The notes under the pieces: model-generated
Told to the model about the DNA's origin: nothing
The model's database searches: none
What the model saw: the letters and a program-made list of their open reading frames with translations, nothing else
Source of the DNA: Scatophagus argus
Taxonomy: Eukaryota > Chordata > Actinopteri > Scatophagidae
Assembly (NCBI RefSeq): GCF_020382885.2
Contig: NW_025421230.1
Coordinates: 1-64,000 of the forward strand
Direction of reading: 5' to 3'
Length of the DNA stretch: 64,000 bases
In this document: piece after piece, positions 41,445 through 52,631 of the stretch
Numbering within the stretch: the first letter of the stretch is position 1
Layout: each line of letters starts with the position of its first letter
Program-made: the position numbers and the translations under genes

Positions 41445-42108
41445 TCAAACACCAGTGTAATGCCATTTATGGCTTCTTGTTTTAAGGGGTACTGTTTTAG
41501 ACCTGTAGTCTGATTTAGAATGAACTACCACAGGTGTTGCATCTTTCAGTCCAACATCATACTTATGTTTAGCCCAAAGGATATACATTATTGGTTTTGC
41601 TATACACTGTCCTTGGATCCTCTGTTCTGCAGTACTGCACTTTGTCCAGTAGATATGTGTCAATGTTAACCTCTCTGGTTTCTCAACCTTCCAATGCCAA
41701 CCTTTCTCAAAATCTGTGTCTTTCCCTTTACTGATATGTGGTGTACAATGTAATTCCTGTGGTGTCATGTAGTGTCCTGTGTGTGAATGACATCAGGCTC
41801 TCTGGAGTGTGTGTGTGTGTGTGTGTGAGTCGTGTAACAGTTGCCACTCATAGACATAGAGCAGTCCCAATGGGCTGTATTTAACCATTTGTGTTGGATA
41901 TTGATAGCCTAGATCATCCTGTTTCAAAACTTACACCATCTGGTGTGGAGTGGAGAGTTATGCTAAAACTGCACATTAAGTCCCTGCCCAGCAAATTGAC
42001 CGGGGAGTTCTTTGAAACAATGAATGAGCGTTTAGTCATCTGATCATCCAGTTCACAGTGGATAGGGACCGAATAACTGTCCCTCACATGTCTGTCCACT
42101 CGTGTCAA
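41445..42108 (-). pseudogene. Retroviral-type protease end and RT start
   Basis: The frame 42,108-41,914 has the protease flap-to-C-terminus signature with NLLGRDLM, the conserved G-R-D/N-hydrophobic motif. The DTGA active site is not in the readable part. The frame 41,768-41,445 holds the protease-RT linker up to a YRSKTVPLK-type RT start, after which the rest of RT is missing. Confidence 0.6.
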
Positions 42109-42202
42109 TAGTTAAACAAGTTCTACCATTGAGTTTTGGAACAAATGGTAAGGCTGATGTTGTTAAAAGAGATGTAGTAGCTCCTGAATCTACATGTCTG
42201 CA

Positions 42203-42604
42203 TCATGTCACATCATGTCTTCCAACAGATAAGGTTAACGTAGGAAATTTTTTGTAATCTTCATCATGATACATTGCATAGGCAAATACATCACTTTCAG
42301 GAATCCGTTTCGAATCATTTTTCTTTCCAAACAATACTAGTCTTGTGTTTGTGTCCCTGTCTGGTGTGCGAGTGTGTTTGTGTGTTACCTCATCCTGCTT
42401 CCTCCTGGGTGGCTCCTGTTCTTCTGGGGTTCTGGGCTGTTCTCCTTCCTCCCTCATGGTGGGGCACTCATTTGACCAATGTCCTTTTTCTCTACAGTTA
42501 AAACATTCTTCTGGGTCCCAGTGGCTGCCCCCTCTGCCCCGCACGTTGTTTCGAAACCTGCCTCTGCCTCGTCCTCGTGCCCCACCTCTCATTGCATTGT
42601 ACAT
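42203..42604 (-). pseudogene. Gag nucleocapsid with CCHC zinc knuckle
   Basis: A Gly/Arg-rich start (GGARGRGRGRFR) is followed by CFNCREKGHWSNECP, a perfect CX2CX4HX4C knuckle that binds packaging RNA. An acidic Pro/Glu-rich segment then leads toward the protease. Confidence 0.75.
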
Positions 42605-43126
42605 GGTCAGCTGGACCTCATCCAGTTTCTCCTGTCTTTTCTTTTTCTTCAGTGCATTCTGATGTTTCTGAATGTCTTCTTCCTGCTCAGCATGTTGTAA
42701 AATATCTGCTAAGCCACATGTTCTTCAGGTAATGCAGTGGCAGGTTTCTGCCAGTGAGGGGTGCATTCTGCTCAGAAACAAGCTTTTAAGGTTTGATTAG
42801 TAAGCAGACAGTGGGGGGTATCCCATAGTCTCTGGGTGTTCCGTGCCACTGTGACAGTCAAAGGCAACTGTGAGGTGCGCCAAGAATGTGCCCACAGTTT
42901 CTTCCGAGCCCTGACTTATCATCTCCAGAGCAGTGGTATCCTGTGAAACTGAAAACGCACCCTGGACATCCGTACCGAGTGCTGTAATTGCATCTCTGTA
43001 TTTTTGGTTGTCGTTATGTATCCAGTCTGGGATTTTCAAGCGCAGAGGCAGCCTGGCTTCAGTGAAATAACCTCTGATTTTATGATACTGAGGCCCAAAG
43101 TTCTTTTACAGTACCCTCTGCACTTC

Positions 43127-44527
43127 AGTTCAATTCAATTCATTTTATATAGCACCATATACAATCAAAATTGTCTCTAGATGCTTTACAGAGACCCAGA
43201 GCCTGAACCCCCGAGCAAACAGACAGTGACAAGGAAAAACTCAGTTTTAATAGGAAGAAACCTTGACCCAGCTCACAAGGGAGAACTATCCTGCTGATAG
43301 TCGTTTGGGTGAAGGGGGGGGGGAGAAGAGGTAGACAGGACAGAGAGGAGGATAGCGCGCGAGAGAGAGAGATTGTATGTATTTGTATTGTATTGTATGT
43401 ATTTGTTTTTTAGCTGATATGTTGTTTAAGTTAGTTCTAATAGCACTACATAGAATAAAGACATGGGCAGATGTTGACAGTAGACATTGGGTTTGTCAGA
43501 GGGCCGGATGCAGTTCAACATGTAGATCTGGATGGAGAGAGACCTGCAGAAAGATACAGAGAGAGAAAGAAAGGGAGGGAGAGACACAAAACTACGAGGA
43601 CAACTGGACACACAGTTAGTCACATAAAATAATGAATTATATGTTAATCTGATGAGGGGAGAGGAGGGGAGAGGAAGAAGAGGAGAGGAGGTGGGGGAGT
43701 AGAGATGATGGTGGTATTGGGGAGGAGGGGGAGCTGCTTGGTGGATCATGTTTGTGTCCCCCAGCAGCATAGCTATGATAGAGATTAAAGATTAACAGTT
43801 AGTCACACCTGTTCTACCTGTGGCTGTCTGTCAAGAAGTGACTGTAACTATGCCTACCAGCCCTACACACTTTGTTTGAGGCTAACTATATGCTTTACTA
43901 AACAGAAAGGTTTTAAGTCTAGTCTTAAAAGTGGAGGTGGTGTCTGCCTGTCAAACCCAGATTGGCAACTGGTTCCACAGTAAGGGTGCCTGATAGCTAA
44001 ATGCTCGTCCTCCCGTTCTACTTTTCTGAATTCTGGGAACTGCCTTCAGGCAGGAGGTTACGGTCCATTCGGACCAAAACCTCACGCCACAAGAACAGTT
44101 TCTTCCCCTGTGCTGTTAGACTGTCGAACACCAAGCGACTAACATGCTGCCCTGCACCTTAGTAACCAATTTTTGCTCATGTCATTATCCACCTTCTGTT
44201 CATTTGCACTTTACCTCACCCACTTGCACTATACTCCACCCTGCACTACCTCACTTTTGGACTACCTCCAGAACCATACTTATTTTACTTATTTTATTTT
44301 GTGTTACCTTATTCTATTTTATTTTATTCTTCTATTATATGTTACTTGTTACGTTCTGTGTTTGCACCAATCACCAAGACAAATTCCTGGTACTGTGAAA
44401 CCTCTTCACTTACAATGGCAATAAAGTCTTTCTAATTCTGAAGTAAACCTACACTCTGTGATCTGAGTGTTCTATTGGGAATATATGTGACTATTAGATC
44501 CTATAGGTACGATGGGGCTAGTCCAAT
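43127..44527 (-). mobile_element. L2 3' fragment nested in ERV and itself interrupted
   Basis: Runs from the L2 terminus (TTCAATTCATTTTATATAGC, 43,127) through the shared 3' UTR to the RT C-terminus near 44,040. It resumes at AAGTAAACCTACACTCTGTG (44,443) and ends at GATGGGGCTAGTCCA (44,527). The interruption is a LINE tail. Confidence 0.8.
44043..44442 (+). mobile_element. LINE 3' fragment nested in the L2
   Basis: Plus-strand RT C-terminus (SGRR-like then NSFFPCAVRLSNTKRL, 44,050-44,135) and a 3' UTR ending ACAATGGCAATAAAGTCTTT CTAATTCTGA. The three-level nest (LINE in L2 in ERV) gives a clear time order. Confidence 0.8.
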
Positions 44528-45329
44528 TCCCTCATGGTTGGTCTGTAATCTCTGCAAAATGTTCAAATTCTCTCAGCCACTGGGTTGAATTCTTCTCTGG
44601 GGGGGGGCAGGCAAGAAATGGCATCAGTAAGGTCTGCCTCTGTCCATGGGCGGTGGACCAACATTACCCCGCTGGGTCCTGCCACCTTCATCATTGGGTA
44701 TGACTGTTCAGCGGGGGTTTCTGTGGGGGTTTCTGGCAAAGGGGGCCTGGCGTCATGCCGTATTACTTCTTCCCCTTCTGCTTTCGGTTGCTTGACCACC
44801 CTCGTCTTGCTTCTAGTGCCATCTGCTGGTCCCCTGCTGCTGGCCCCTGCTCCATCCTGCTGTGATGCTGGGGAAGGCTCTTGTGGTGCAGCAGCTGGGT
44901 TGTATGGTGGTGGTGGAGCGGAGTCCAGATCAGGATGGATCTTCCCAAGATTCAGCTCGGAAAGAAGAGGAAATTGTTTGTTAATATGTTGTGCGTGTGT
45001 GTGATTTTTGTTCTATCTCTCCCTTTTCCTTCTCATCTTTCCTAATCTGTCCCTTTAGCTGCTGTCTCTTCCTTTTCTGACTTTCCTCCATCCACATGGC
45101 ATATGCTTTCCAATCTGCTTTAAAGGGTGTGAAAAGGCACAGAAGGAGGGGCTTTTCCCTTGAGTGCACCTTTTTCCCTTTGCTAGCTCTGCAGTATCCG
45201 CAGTATCAAGGATCAGGTAATACTGTGTGTACTTTGCAGCAGATCCTAAAAATGTTCTTTGTGTATGATTACAGTTAAGATTCCTACATTGCAGGATTCT
45301 ACAAGAGACCACAAGAGGAGCTGACAATA

Positions 45330-45960
45330 TGGCTCAACCCAGGGAAAGTCTAAGAACTTTATGATATATATTAAATATACTTACATGTAATATTAGCCAG
45401 TTCAGGTTTAAATCAGAAAAGAGAACAACTGTATGCACTGTTGTATTAGAGCACTACCAGACTGTTAAAATGGTAATCATAATAATGGCAATGCCTATAA
45501 TTCTAACAATGTTAATGTCCAATAATAGAAGAAAGCTATAAATGAAGGTAAATGTCCTTTCATGCAAGTAATCTGGCACTCTGTGTCCCTATGAATTGAT
45601 GTTCCACAACTTATGTAATGTAGTACTGACAGCTTTATTGAACAAAGTGTAAGAGATGGGGAAACACACAGAATAACAGCACAAAGTATCATTGAACATG
45701 TTTAAGAATGAAAAGTAATAAAAATAAATACTATTTACAATCTGAACAGGACAGAATGGATTTTGTGTGTGTTTATATTTTATGTCCCTGAGTGTGTTGG
45801 CCACAGAGTGTGCAGGTGGGGAGATTTTGTACCGGCAAAACCTTGATTCCTTGGAGGAGGTGCATGGGGCCTGGAATGTGTGCCCAAATGCAGTCCTTTC
45901 CACTCCACACCTATAGGTAGAGTCACAGTCAATGTGAGGTTAACTGAGTAAATAATTTCA
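45330..45960. other. No gene supported
   Basis: A frame on the minus strand (45,903-45,589) has no recognised domain. Possibly the lost 5' end of the ERV or its flank. AT-rich otherwise. Confidence 0.4.
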
Positions 45961-45964
45961 AGTT

Positions 45965-46011
45965 TGTTACATTACACTTCATTTAGCAGACGCTTTTCAA
46001 CGCCTTGAATT

Positions 46012-46049
<38 letters not shown>

Positions 46050-46075
46050 CATCCAAAGTGACTTACAGAACGAGT
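45965..46075. repeat. ATTTAGCAGACGCTTTT repeat with (TATC)n insert
   Basis: CATTTAGCAGACGCTTTT and CCAAAGTGACTTACAG are the two halves of a word found very widely in fish genomes. Here they are separated by a (TATC)n microsatellite at 46,014-46,049. Confidence 0.6.
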
Positions 46076-46386
46076 AGTAGCTCACAGAATGAGTAGTACT
46101 TACATGCACGCATTACACAGAGTATACTCACTTGCTGGTGAAGGTGGCAGGGAACACGGCTTGGTGAGCCTTGCTAACTTGTGATAAAATGGTGGCTTCC
46201 CCTGCATGCTGCTGACCCACTGTGCCACCTTCTCTGCTCCTGGCTGCATTGGTACACGGTCCACAGCTGAGGACCTCAGTTATGACTGTGTACCACCTGG
46301 ACATGTCACAGATGTGATGTACCTAAATTAAATATGGGGGAAAAAAATCAAATCAAACAAAGGTCAGTAGCAGTATATGACTTTCT

Positions 46387-46578
46387 GTGCTCTTTATTTC
46401 CTTTCACATCTACATACATTGTAATAAGTTATACCCGGGTATGGCAGCAAAACTGCATGTAAGGAGTGAAGGAGTTCGTCCACACTCTGACAGGGTACCA
46501 CACAACGACCCGGAAAAAGGCCTGTGGAGTTGGCAGAGCCCCACTGACATAGCCAGGAGCACTCCTTCAGGTGGGTAA
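46387..46578 (+). other. Open stretch ending in a donor-like site, uncertain
   Basis: A 63-codon plus-strand frame contains HNDPEKGLWSWQSPTDIA and CTCCTTCAG|GTGGGTAAA. A candidate exon only; the opposite strand holds the gene at 46.66-48.3 kb, so it may lie in that gene's 3' flank. Confidence 0.2.
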
Positions 46579-46661
46579 AATAACCTATGATTAGATTTCA
46601 TCACCTTTCGCCTCCTGACCTGAACCTAACCCTTGTAGAGCTGCACGAGTGTGAACAGCCC

Positions 46662-47585
46662 TCACTCAGTGTCCTCCTTCAGCCGGGATATGTAAGCTGC
46701 TGGGATTCCATTGGTGTCTTCCCTCATCTTCACGCAACCCTCTAGCTCCACCTGCAACACACAGAACACATACAAAGAATTTGGTTATCATTGTGTACAA
46801 AGTAAAATTAAAACATGTTAGGCAAATTGTTCTCATTTACATTGCATACACATATATTCAGTATCACTTACAGGGGAATCACTCAGATTAACCTTGGAGG
46901 TGGATGGGGACTCTGTGGGCTGGCTGTTGACTTTAGGCTGCTTTGTTCTCTCCGCAGGTCGGGCAGCAGCTTTTGACTGCTCTGTCCTCTCTGCAGGTGG
47001 GGCAGTGGCTTTTGGCTGCTCTGTCCTCTCCACAGGTCAGGCTGCGGCTTTTGGCTGCTCTGTCCTTGCCGCAGGTCGGGCTGTGGCTGCAGGCTGCTCT
47101 CTGATATCCCCCTTTGGATTTGAGCTAGTGACCCCTGCTCTGTGTTTGTCAAGCAGGCTGGAATCATAAACATCAATTAAGTACTGTCATGGCTGATGTC
47201 ACTGCAACTGTAATAGTGAGTAAAGATGATTCATGAGAACAATCCATTGTATTAAATATAATATGCTTACAACTTCATGTGGACCACATCATTTGTCCCC
47301 AACGAGTGAAATGGGGGCATTCTGGTACTGGCCAAATGGCATCACCAGCTTTCCCAGGCACAGCTGACAGGAAGGAAGGCGCTGGGTTACCTTCCACTTG
47401 CAGGAGCTTCTCTGCGTTGACCAGGGCAGTGGCCTGGTTCAGAAGCTGCTGCAGAGGCCTGTGAAAGGTGATCTTTTTGTCCCAGTACAGACGGGCCTCT
47501 TTGGTCGCTGGATGGCCCGCTGATGGTGAGCAGGGGTTTGTGAGTTCACCACACGGATGACCTGGGTTGTAGCCATCGGGAACCT
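46662..47585 (-). pseudogene. Unrecognised gene, three exons with a 13-residue repeat
   Basis: Candidate exons (minus): 47,585-47,391 (VPDGYNPGHPCGELTNP...VNAEKLLQ), 47,157-46,872 (repeat exon), 46,751-46,662 (VELEGCVKMREDTNGIPAAY, then a TGA). All have AG/GT sites. The repeat exon holds four to five 39-bp units coding A-R-P-A-E-R-T-E-Q-P/S-K-A-A. In the frame that fits the last exon, one unit has TGA where others have CGA, a CpG-type change. In the frame that fits exon 1, the last exon is out of phase. So it is either disrupted or spliced differently. No known family. Confidence 0.45.
46945..47100. repeat. 39-bp minisatellite in coding-type phase
   Basis: Units of the form GCTCTGTCCTCTCTGCAGGT plus 19 more bases repeat at 39-bp spacing, giving 13 residues each on the minus strand. 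Divergence between units is moderate. Confidence 0.75.
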
Positions 47586-48042
47586 CTGCACACACAAGAC
47601 ATACATACGTATATATGTTATTATTATTGTTTTTACTATTACTATCACTAGAAAAATGGACTAGAGAACTCCTTCAGCGACAAGCAGACTGTACAACAAG
47701 CACTGCTCTTAGTCCACAGCATAACATAACCTGGACAATCTGACAACTGCACATCAATACCTGTACATAACTGTAAATTTCAGAATTTCTTATTTGGCAC
47801 TGCTCACTACAGGAATGTATGTATTTTAGTGCTTTAGGGCTGCTGTAGCACTGTCAATTTCCCTGTAATAAAGCCTAATCTTTTCTTATCATATCTTAAA
47901 AACTACAAGACTGTGCGTGCCATCTTTACACTCATCACCATGAGTATGGAACTCTTATTAAATAATGATGTGATATACAGTTAAATGGGTAAAATAAATG
48001 AAGTAGCGTTACATGAATGAAGTCGCGGTAGGTAACTTTACC

Positions 48043-48427
48043 TGTTAAGCTTAAGTCTTGTCCAGCTAAAATGCCGCTAGCAAAGGAAAGCAAAGGAAAT
48101 GAGGAGACTATTTCTATGCAAATTAATAAACCCGGTTGTTTGTCGCAGATTTGTCTCCAGTCTAGCTGTCAGTGTGTCAGCCTAGCCGTTATTTTTGTAA
48201 TAGTTAAATTTGCAATTTGCATACGGTTACTGGGTTTCTACGGCGGAGACGCGCGATTGCATGGTCCGCCTACGATGACGTCCTAGATCACGATTGAGAG
48301 TCTATAGTCGGCTCCACCAATCAGAGTGCGCAACCGTCTACAGTGACCACAGACTTTTGTAAGACGGTTATGATGGACTCCTCGTCTCTCAGCCCGGATC
48401 TGCTGGCGAAGCTCCATCTGCAGCAAG
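48043..48427. promoter_or_regulatory. Divergent promoter and two first exons
   Basis: Minus strand: an exon ends at about 48,043 with GCTTAACAG|GTAAAG. Plus strand: ATG at 48,370 opens MMDSSSLSPDLLAKLHLQQ and a donor CAGCAAG|GTAACA follows at 48,427. Between them lie TGACGTC (CRE-like, 48,276-48,282) and ACCAATCAGA (CCAAT box, 48,316-48,325) in a CpG-containing stretch. The minus exon fits the gene at 46.66-47.59 kb. The plus gene is unknown; the PIM-like exons at 51.2 kb are the next candidates downstream. Confidence 0.5.
48370..48427 (+). CDS. Candidate first coding exon (MMDSSSLSPDLL...)
   Basis: 58 nt from a tandem ATGATG to a GT donor, encoding 19 residues plus one base. It lies just after the promoter motifs. 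No homology recognised; the downstream exon is not fixed. Confidence 0.35.
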
Positions 48428-48889
48428 GTAACAGTGCCAGCCGATGATACACCGTCTTCCGCAACCATGACTCGATGCAATTGTAACTTTTTTACGTCAC
48501 TCAATCGGAAGGGTCACTTAATAACATGTCTCAGCAATATAACCGCCGTTTTCTAAACTTTATTATTCGGTCAACATATAAGTGTTTGCTACTTTTATTC
48601 AGCCAGCTAAGACCCCACGTCCTTATACATCACGTTTTGGGTTTGCCTGTTTAAGAAAGTAGGTTTAGTGAAGCCCTCATATTGTTCATGACATGTATTG
48701 CCCCAGGCCTACATGCATCTAGGTTTTCACTTGCAACACAATGGCTAACTCACTTGTAGAGGGCTTCTAGCTCACATATAATGTTCAGTGGATTTTAGTA
48801 TTTTTTTTAAATCTTGAGTGTGTACGCATTTTTGCCTTCAGGCACCAGAGGGCCTCTGCACCATGGTTGCAAAGTCCCTTTCTTTCCAC

Positions 48890-49500
48890 TCAGATTACAT
48901 TTTCTCAGTTGCTAAAACACTAAACCCCATTCTCTGAACCAAATTCTCAGTGGTTGAAACTCATCTTTCAAATTAAACACTCTTTCGGTCAAACCTTTAA
49001 CACTGTTCAGGTCAGGGCAGAGACAATTTGCGAATCTTATCTGCTCGTTCTTGCGAAACGCTACACTTGCATTGCAAAATTGTAAACACTGGCAGCAAAA
49101 TGTGAATGCAGCTTCAGCACAACTCAACGACTCACATTTTTAGTGATGTGATCAGACCAATTGGGCAGGATAAAAGTCAGTTCAGAGTGCACAGGTGGCA
49201 CACGTGCATCCATCTACAATGGACAGAAATATACAGAGAGGCAGAGGAGAAAGAGTTCGTGTGAGAGGTGATGGAGGAGGGAGAGGCAGAGGAAGACCAA
49301 GAACAATCATTACTGATGAAATCTGGGCAACTACTGCATCATCAGGACATTCAGAGAAGAGAACGGGTAATTGTTTCTTGTTGTACAACATTTGACATGC
49401 TACATTACACAGTAACACTTTACTGTAAGTACAGTAACGTTCATTATAATACAATTTTTTCTGGCTGTATAGGTTTGTAAGTGTATTTTCCCCTTTGCAG
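48890..49500 (+). pseudogene. DNA-transposon remnant with RGRGRPRTIITDEI N-terminus
   Basis: The frame 49,195-49,395 begins MDRNIQRGRGERVRVRGDGG and passes to RGRPRTIITDEIWAT. This Gly/Arg-rich start followed by a helix-turn-helix is typical of a fish Tc1/mariner-like transposase family. The rest of the transposase is missing. The 5' flank (48,890-49,180) with short A/C-rich repeated words is likely its terminal region. Confidence 0.55.
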
Positions 49501-49554
49501 AATTGAAAGACAACCAAATGAGGGTGGAGGGACTCCTCTTTTTTCCCAACAACA

Positions 49555-50225
49555 AGAAGCACTCAGCAGGTACCGGCCAGTGGCACTGACATCGCATCTG
49601 ATGAAGACACTGGAATGGCTGGTCCTCGTCCATCTCCAAGCTGGAGCTCTCAGGCGTGGATCGTCATCTCACGTCCTGGATTATGGACTACCTCACCAAC
49701 CGCCCACAGTATGTGAGGACTACAGACTGTGTCTCAGACATAATGGTCTGCAGCACAGGGGGCTCCACGGGGAACAGTCTTGGCTCCTTTTCTGTTCACC
49801 CTGTACACTGCAGACTTCAGGCACAGTTCTGCACATTGTCACTGATCAAGGACTTTGTGGAACCGCCTCCAAGGAATGCAGGGAAAATCAAGGAGCTGGT
49901 GGTGGATTTCCGCAGGCGCGGTCATGCCCCTCCAAAACTGGTGAACATCCAGGAAATGGACATGGAGAGTGTGGACTCTTATAGGTACCTGGGTGTTCAG
50001 CTGAACAGCAAACTGGACTGGACTCATGACACTCACATGCTTCACAAGAAAGGCCACAACAGACTCGATAGAAACTCGATAAACTGATCAACAAGGCAGC
50101 TCTTTCACCCCAAATGCCAAATGTGTGTGGCAGAGTTATCGTAGGTCCTTCCTTCCTGCTGCTGTCAGATTGTTTAACAACCAGCACTGCCCCTAGTAGA
50201 CCACACACACTTAAGGACTCATTCA
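49555..50225 (+). pseudogene. Rex1-like LINE RT fragments, heavily deleted
   Basis: YRPVALTSHLMKTLEWLVL (49,570) is followed, after a deletion, by TSWIMDYLTNRPQYVR and a STGNSLGSF remnant, then KIKELVVDFRRRG, VDSYRYLGVQLNSKLDW (to 50,087). The catalytic xxDD block is missing. The CTLSLIKDF remnant marks the deletion. Confidence 0.75.
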
Positions 50226-50229
50226 CTTA

Positions 50230-51200
50230 AATACTGTGAAAGACATCTTGACAATAATAGTAGTAATAATAATGTGCAATAACTAATGTGTAATAATTTT
50301 ATTGGTTTGAGGAGGAAGAGGACGACGGAGAGTCATTTTTTTTAATTTATAATTTATTTATTAGCCCATGTGCAACTGTTGATTTCTCTTGTACATAGTG
50401 TTTTATATTGTATTACTATTCTCTCCTACACTTAGGTAAATTGTTTGTTAATTGTTTATTAATTGTTTATCGATAAATGCTAAATGCATTTACAATAAAT
50501 ATTTTCTGTTAGCTACATGCCCTGGGTGCTGTGTCCTAAATTATTTTATGTAGTGTCTGATGAATGTTCTGTGGTGAATATATATTTTTAATCGCTGTGT
50601 GTATAATCTGAACACAATGTTTGGTTTTGAACACATGATAACTGGTTTCTAATCTCAGTTCATAATCTCAGTTTAACTTTTAGGGTGGTTTTAATCTGTC
50701 TCTGAGTTTACCCGCCTGGCTGACGGGTTGCCAGTATGAATGAGAGCTGCTTTGTTTTGCCCAACCCCTTCAAAATATATGCAACACTAATTACTGCAAA
50801 TGTATTCATGTCAAACAACATGACTGTAGGGTTGGGCGATACTGGCAAAAAAATGTATCCCGATTATTTAGGGCATTTCACTGATAACGATTAATTGATG
50901 ACAATTGCACTTGCATGTTTTTGACTCTAAATCAGTTACCCTATTGCACCACAAACATTGTTCTTAAATGATACTGACAAATCATAAGTCAAGCTAACTA
51001 CATTATTCTTCATACTTCTCTATTCTTCATACTTCTTCATCTCTCCTCTTGTTTCTTCATACATCGCAGGTAAGTCTGCATGGAATGTGGGCTTTGTTTC
51101 GACAAAGGAAGTTTTAATTTGCTTTTTAGTCTATGAGTGCAGGGAATGGAAAGGGGTTTATTCTACCCTATATCTTTGTATATTATTTGTAACTGAATGG
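50230..51200. other. No gene seen; AT-rich, one interspersed repeat word
   Basis: AT-rich intronic-looking sequence. GTAGGGTTGGGCGATACTGG followed by CAAAAAAATGTATCCCGATT near 50,828-50,870 is a common fish repeat word of unclear class. Confidence 0.5.
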
Positions 51201-51232
51201 ATATTGTAATAATGTTGTAAACTTACTTGCAG

Positions 51233-51723
51233 GTGGCGGTGAAACACGTGCGCAGGGACAAAGTGGCTCAGTGGGGAACTCTGGTGAGATTTATCTGTGT
51301 TTTCACTTACACAATTGTTGTTTTCAAATTACGGTCAGATTTTTTTACTACTTCAGTTGCTTTATTAAATTGTTAAACCTTTATTTAAATGGGTTATCTT
51401 TCTCAGTGTGGCACTGTGGTACCCCTGGAGATTGTGTTGTTAAAGAAGGTGTCTGGGACTTTCGGAGGGGTGGTGCAGCTGTTGGACTGGTGAAGTGGGT
51501 GGACGGTTGGTTGATGGTGATGGAGCGTCCTGAGCCTGCTCAGGACCTTTTTGATTACATCACAGAGCATGGTGCACTGGATGAGGCGGTGGCTCACGGC
51601 TTCTTCCTGCAGGTTCTGGAGGTAGTGCGTCACTGTTACACCTGCAGCATTGTCCACAGAGACATCAAGGATGAGAACCTGCTGGTGGAAATTATCAGAG
51701 CTGGGCCTACAATGCATTCCTAA
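51233..51723 (+). pseudogene. PIM-like serine/threonine kinase fragment
   Basis: Exon 1 (51,233-51,283, TTACTTGCAG / GTGAGATT) encodes [17 protein letters not shown] with the ATP-binding Lys. Exon 2 starts at 51,407 after TTTCTCAG with [25 protein letters not shown], then a frameshift and stop at about 51,490. The remaining part in another frame has [27 protein letters not shown] and catalytic [10 protein letters not shown]. It stops before the DFG/activation segment. Fish carry many pim-like genes, so this is likely a dead tandem relic, although exon 1 is clean. Confidence 0.75.
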
Positions 51724-52013
51724 AATATCCTAACTGGATTTTTTGGTTCCACAGTTAAAATTGTATATACACGGTTAAATAAATCTGTGTGCTTCCATGA
51801 TCACCCACTTCCCGACATTGTAGAGAGACAAGGGTGGTCTTGTTGGATTTGGAATGGTGGAGAATGAGGAGCTACCCACTGCCTGCATGTCTGTGAGACG
51901 TTCCTGTCAAAAATTAGTTGAACAAGTTCTCATTTAATGTGTCTGTCAAACATTGAAAAAAATATAACTCAATTATAACAGACCCAACTAAAACCTTATT
52001 GGTAGGTGAAATA

Positions 52014-52303
52014 TAATTCAGTTCAATTCAATTTTATTTATATAGCACCTTGTACAGTCAAAATTGTCTCTAGGTGCTTCACAGAAACCCAGAGCCTGAA
52101 CCCCGATCAAGCAGACAGTGGCAAGGAAAAACTCTTTTAACAGGAAGAAACCTCGAGCAGGACCCGGCTCACAAGGGAGAACTATCCTGCTGAGAGTCGG
52201 CTGGGTGAAGGGGGGGGGAGAGGTAGACAGGACAGAGAGGATGAAAGAGAGAGAGAGAGAAACATACGTGCAATAAATGTCATACGTTACAAAGGACAAA
52301 CAG
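52014..52303 (-). mobile_element. L2 LINE 3' UTR fragment, minus strand
   Basis: Begins TTCAATTTTATTTATATAGC and shares the blocks at 37.25 kb and 43.13 kb, including the (GA)n run; it ends at ACAAAGGACAAACA. Confidence 0.8.
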
Positions 52304-52310
52304 TAGTGCA

Positions 52311-52631
52311 GCGGCTTCTCGCATTCCCGGGTTTAACCCCCTTTTTTGTAGTTTTTGTGTCGGTCTAAAGGCCAACTCTACATGTCTTGTTTGTTTGAAC
52401 AAGCGTATAAAGTACAGCCGAGCCAAACTTTTTAAAATAAGGGTCGGCTCGAGCACCATGACCACAACAACAACAACAACAACAACGGCCTCACACCAAC
52501 TCAGAGCCTCACTGGGCAGACTGCAGCCGCAGAGAACACCGGGCTGGCGTAGCAGGCTACACCGGACGGAGGGCAAGAGGAAGCGGTGTGCGCGGAAGCA
52601 GAAGAGGGGCAAACCGGGCAGCCTGTTAGGA
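52311..52631 (+). mobile_element. LINE 5' end fragment (family of 16.6-19.6 kb)
   Basis: Starts CAGCGGCTTCTCGCATTCCC and runs through the Thr-run start (ATG at 52,458) to a basic segment. It is colinear with 16,575-16,915 and breaks at 52,631 exactly where a 3' end of the same family begins on the other strand. Confidence 0.8.

Larger units (their letters stand above)
42797..45327 (-). pseudogene. Gag matrix/capsid remnants, split by an L2
   Basis: Frames at 45,327-44,981, 44,799-44,563 and 43,039-42,797 hold gag-like pieces (VHRPWTEADLTDAI near 44,660; FLAHLTVAFDCHSGT near 42,880). The first and the last are separated by the nested L2. The order fits one gag gene on the minus strand. Assignment of matrix versus capsid is by position only. 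Confidence 0.55.
40470..45330 (-). mobile_element. Retrovirus-like (ERV) remnant: gag-pro and pol scraps
   Basis: Minus-strand order: gag pieces (45,327-44,560), [L2 inserted 43,127-44,527], gag capsid-type piece (43,039-42,797), nucleocapsid with one CCHC knuckle (42,604-42,203), aspartic protease (42,108-41,914), start of RT (41,768-41,445), then the integrase C-terminal domain (about 40,690-40,480). Most of RT, RNase H and the integrase core is deleted. The integrase tail pattern (PGDWV, then WKQ, GPF) is like gamma/epsilon-type retroviruses. No LTR pair or env was found. Broken by stops and deletions; it cannot be active. Confidence 0.7.

Noticed and set aside
42345-42700. Plus-strand Cys/Phe/Leu-rich frames
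   Set aside because: Antisense to the gag nucleocapsid frame, which has a clear zinc knuckle.
46945-47100. CRISPR-like spaced repeats
   Set aside because: The 39-bp units are directly tandem without unique spacers and keep a coding phase; the DNA is vertebrate.
51233-51723. Functional PIM kinase gene
   Set aside because: Frameshift with stop after LLDW and no DFG or later kinase parts.
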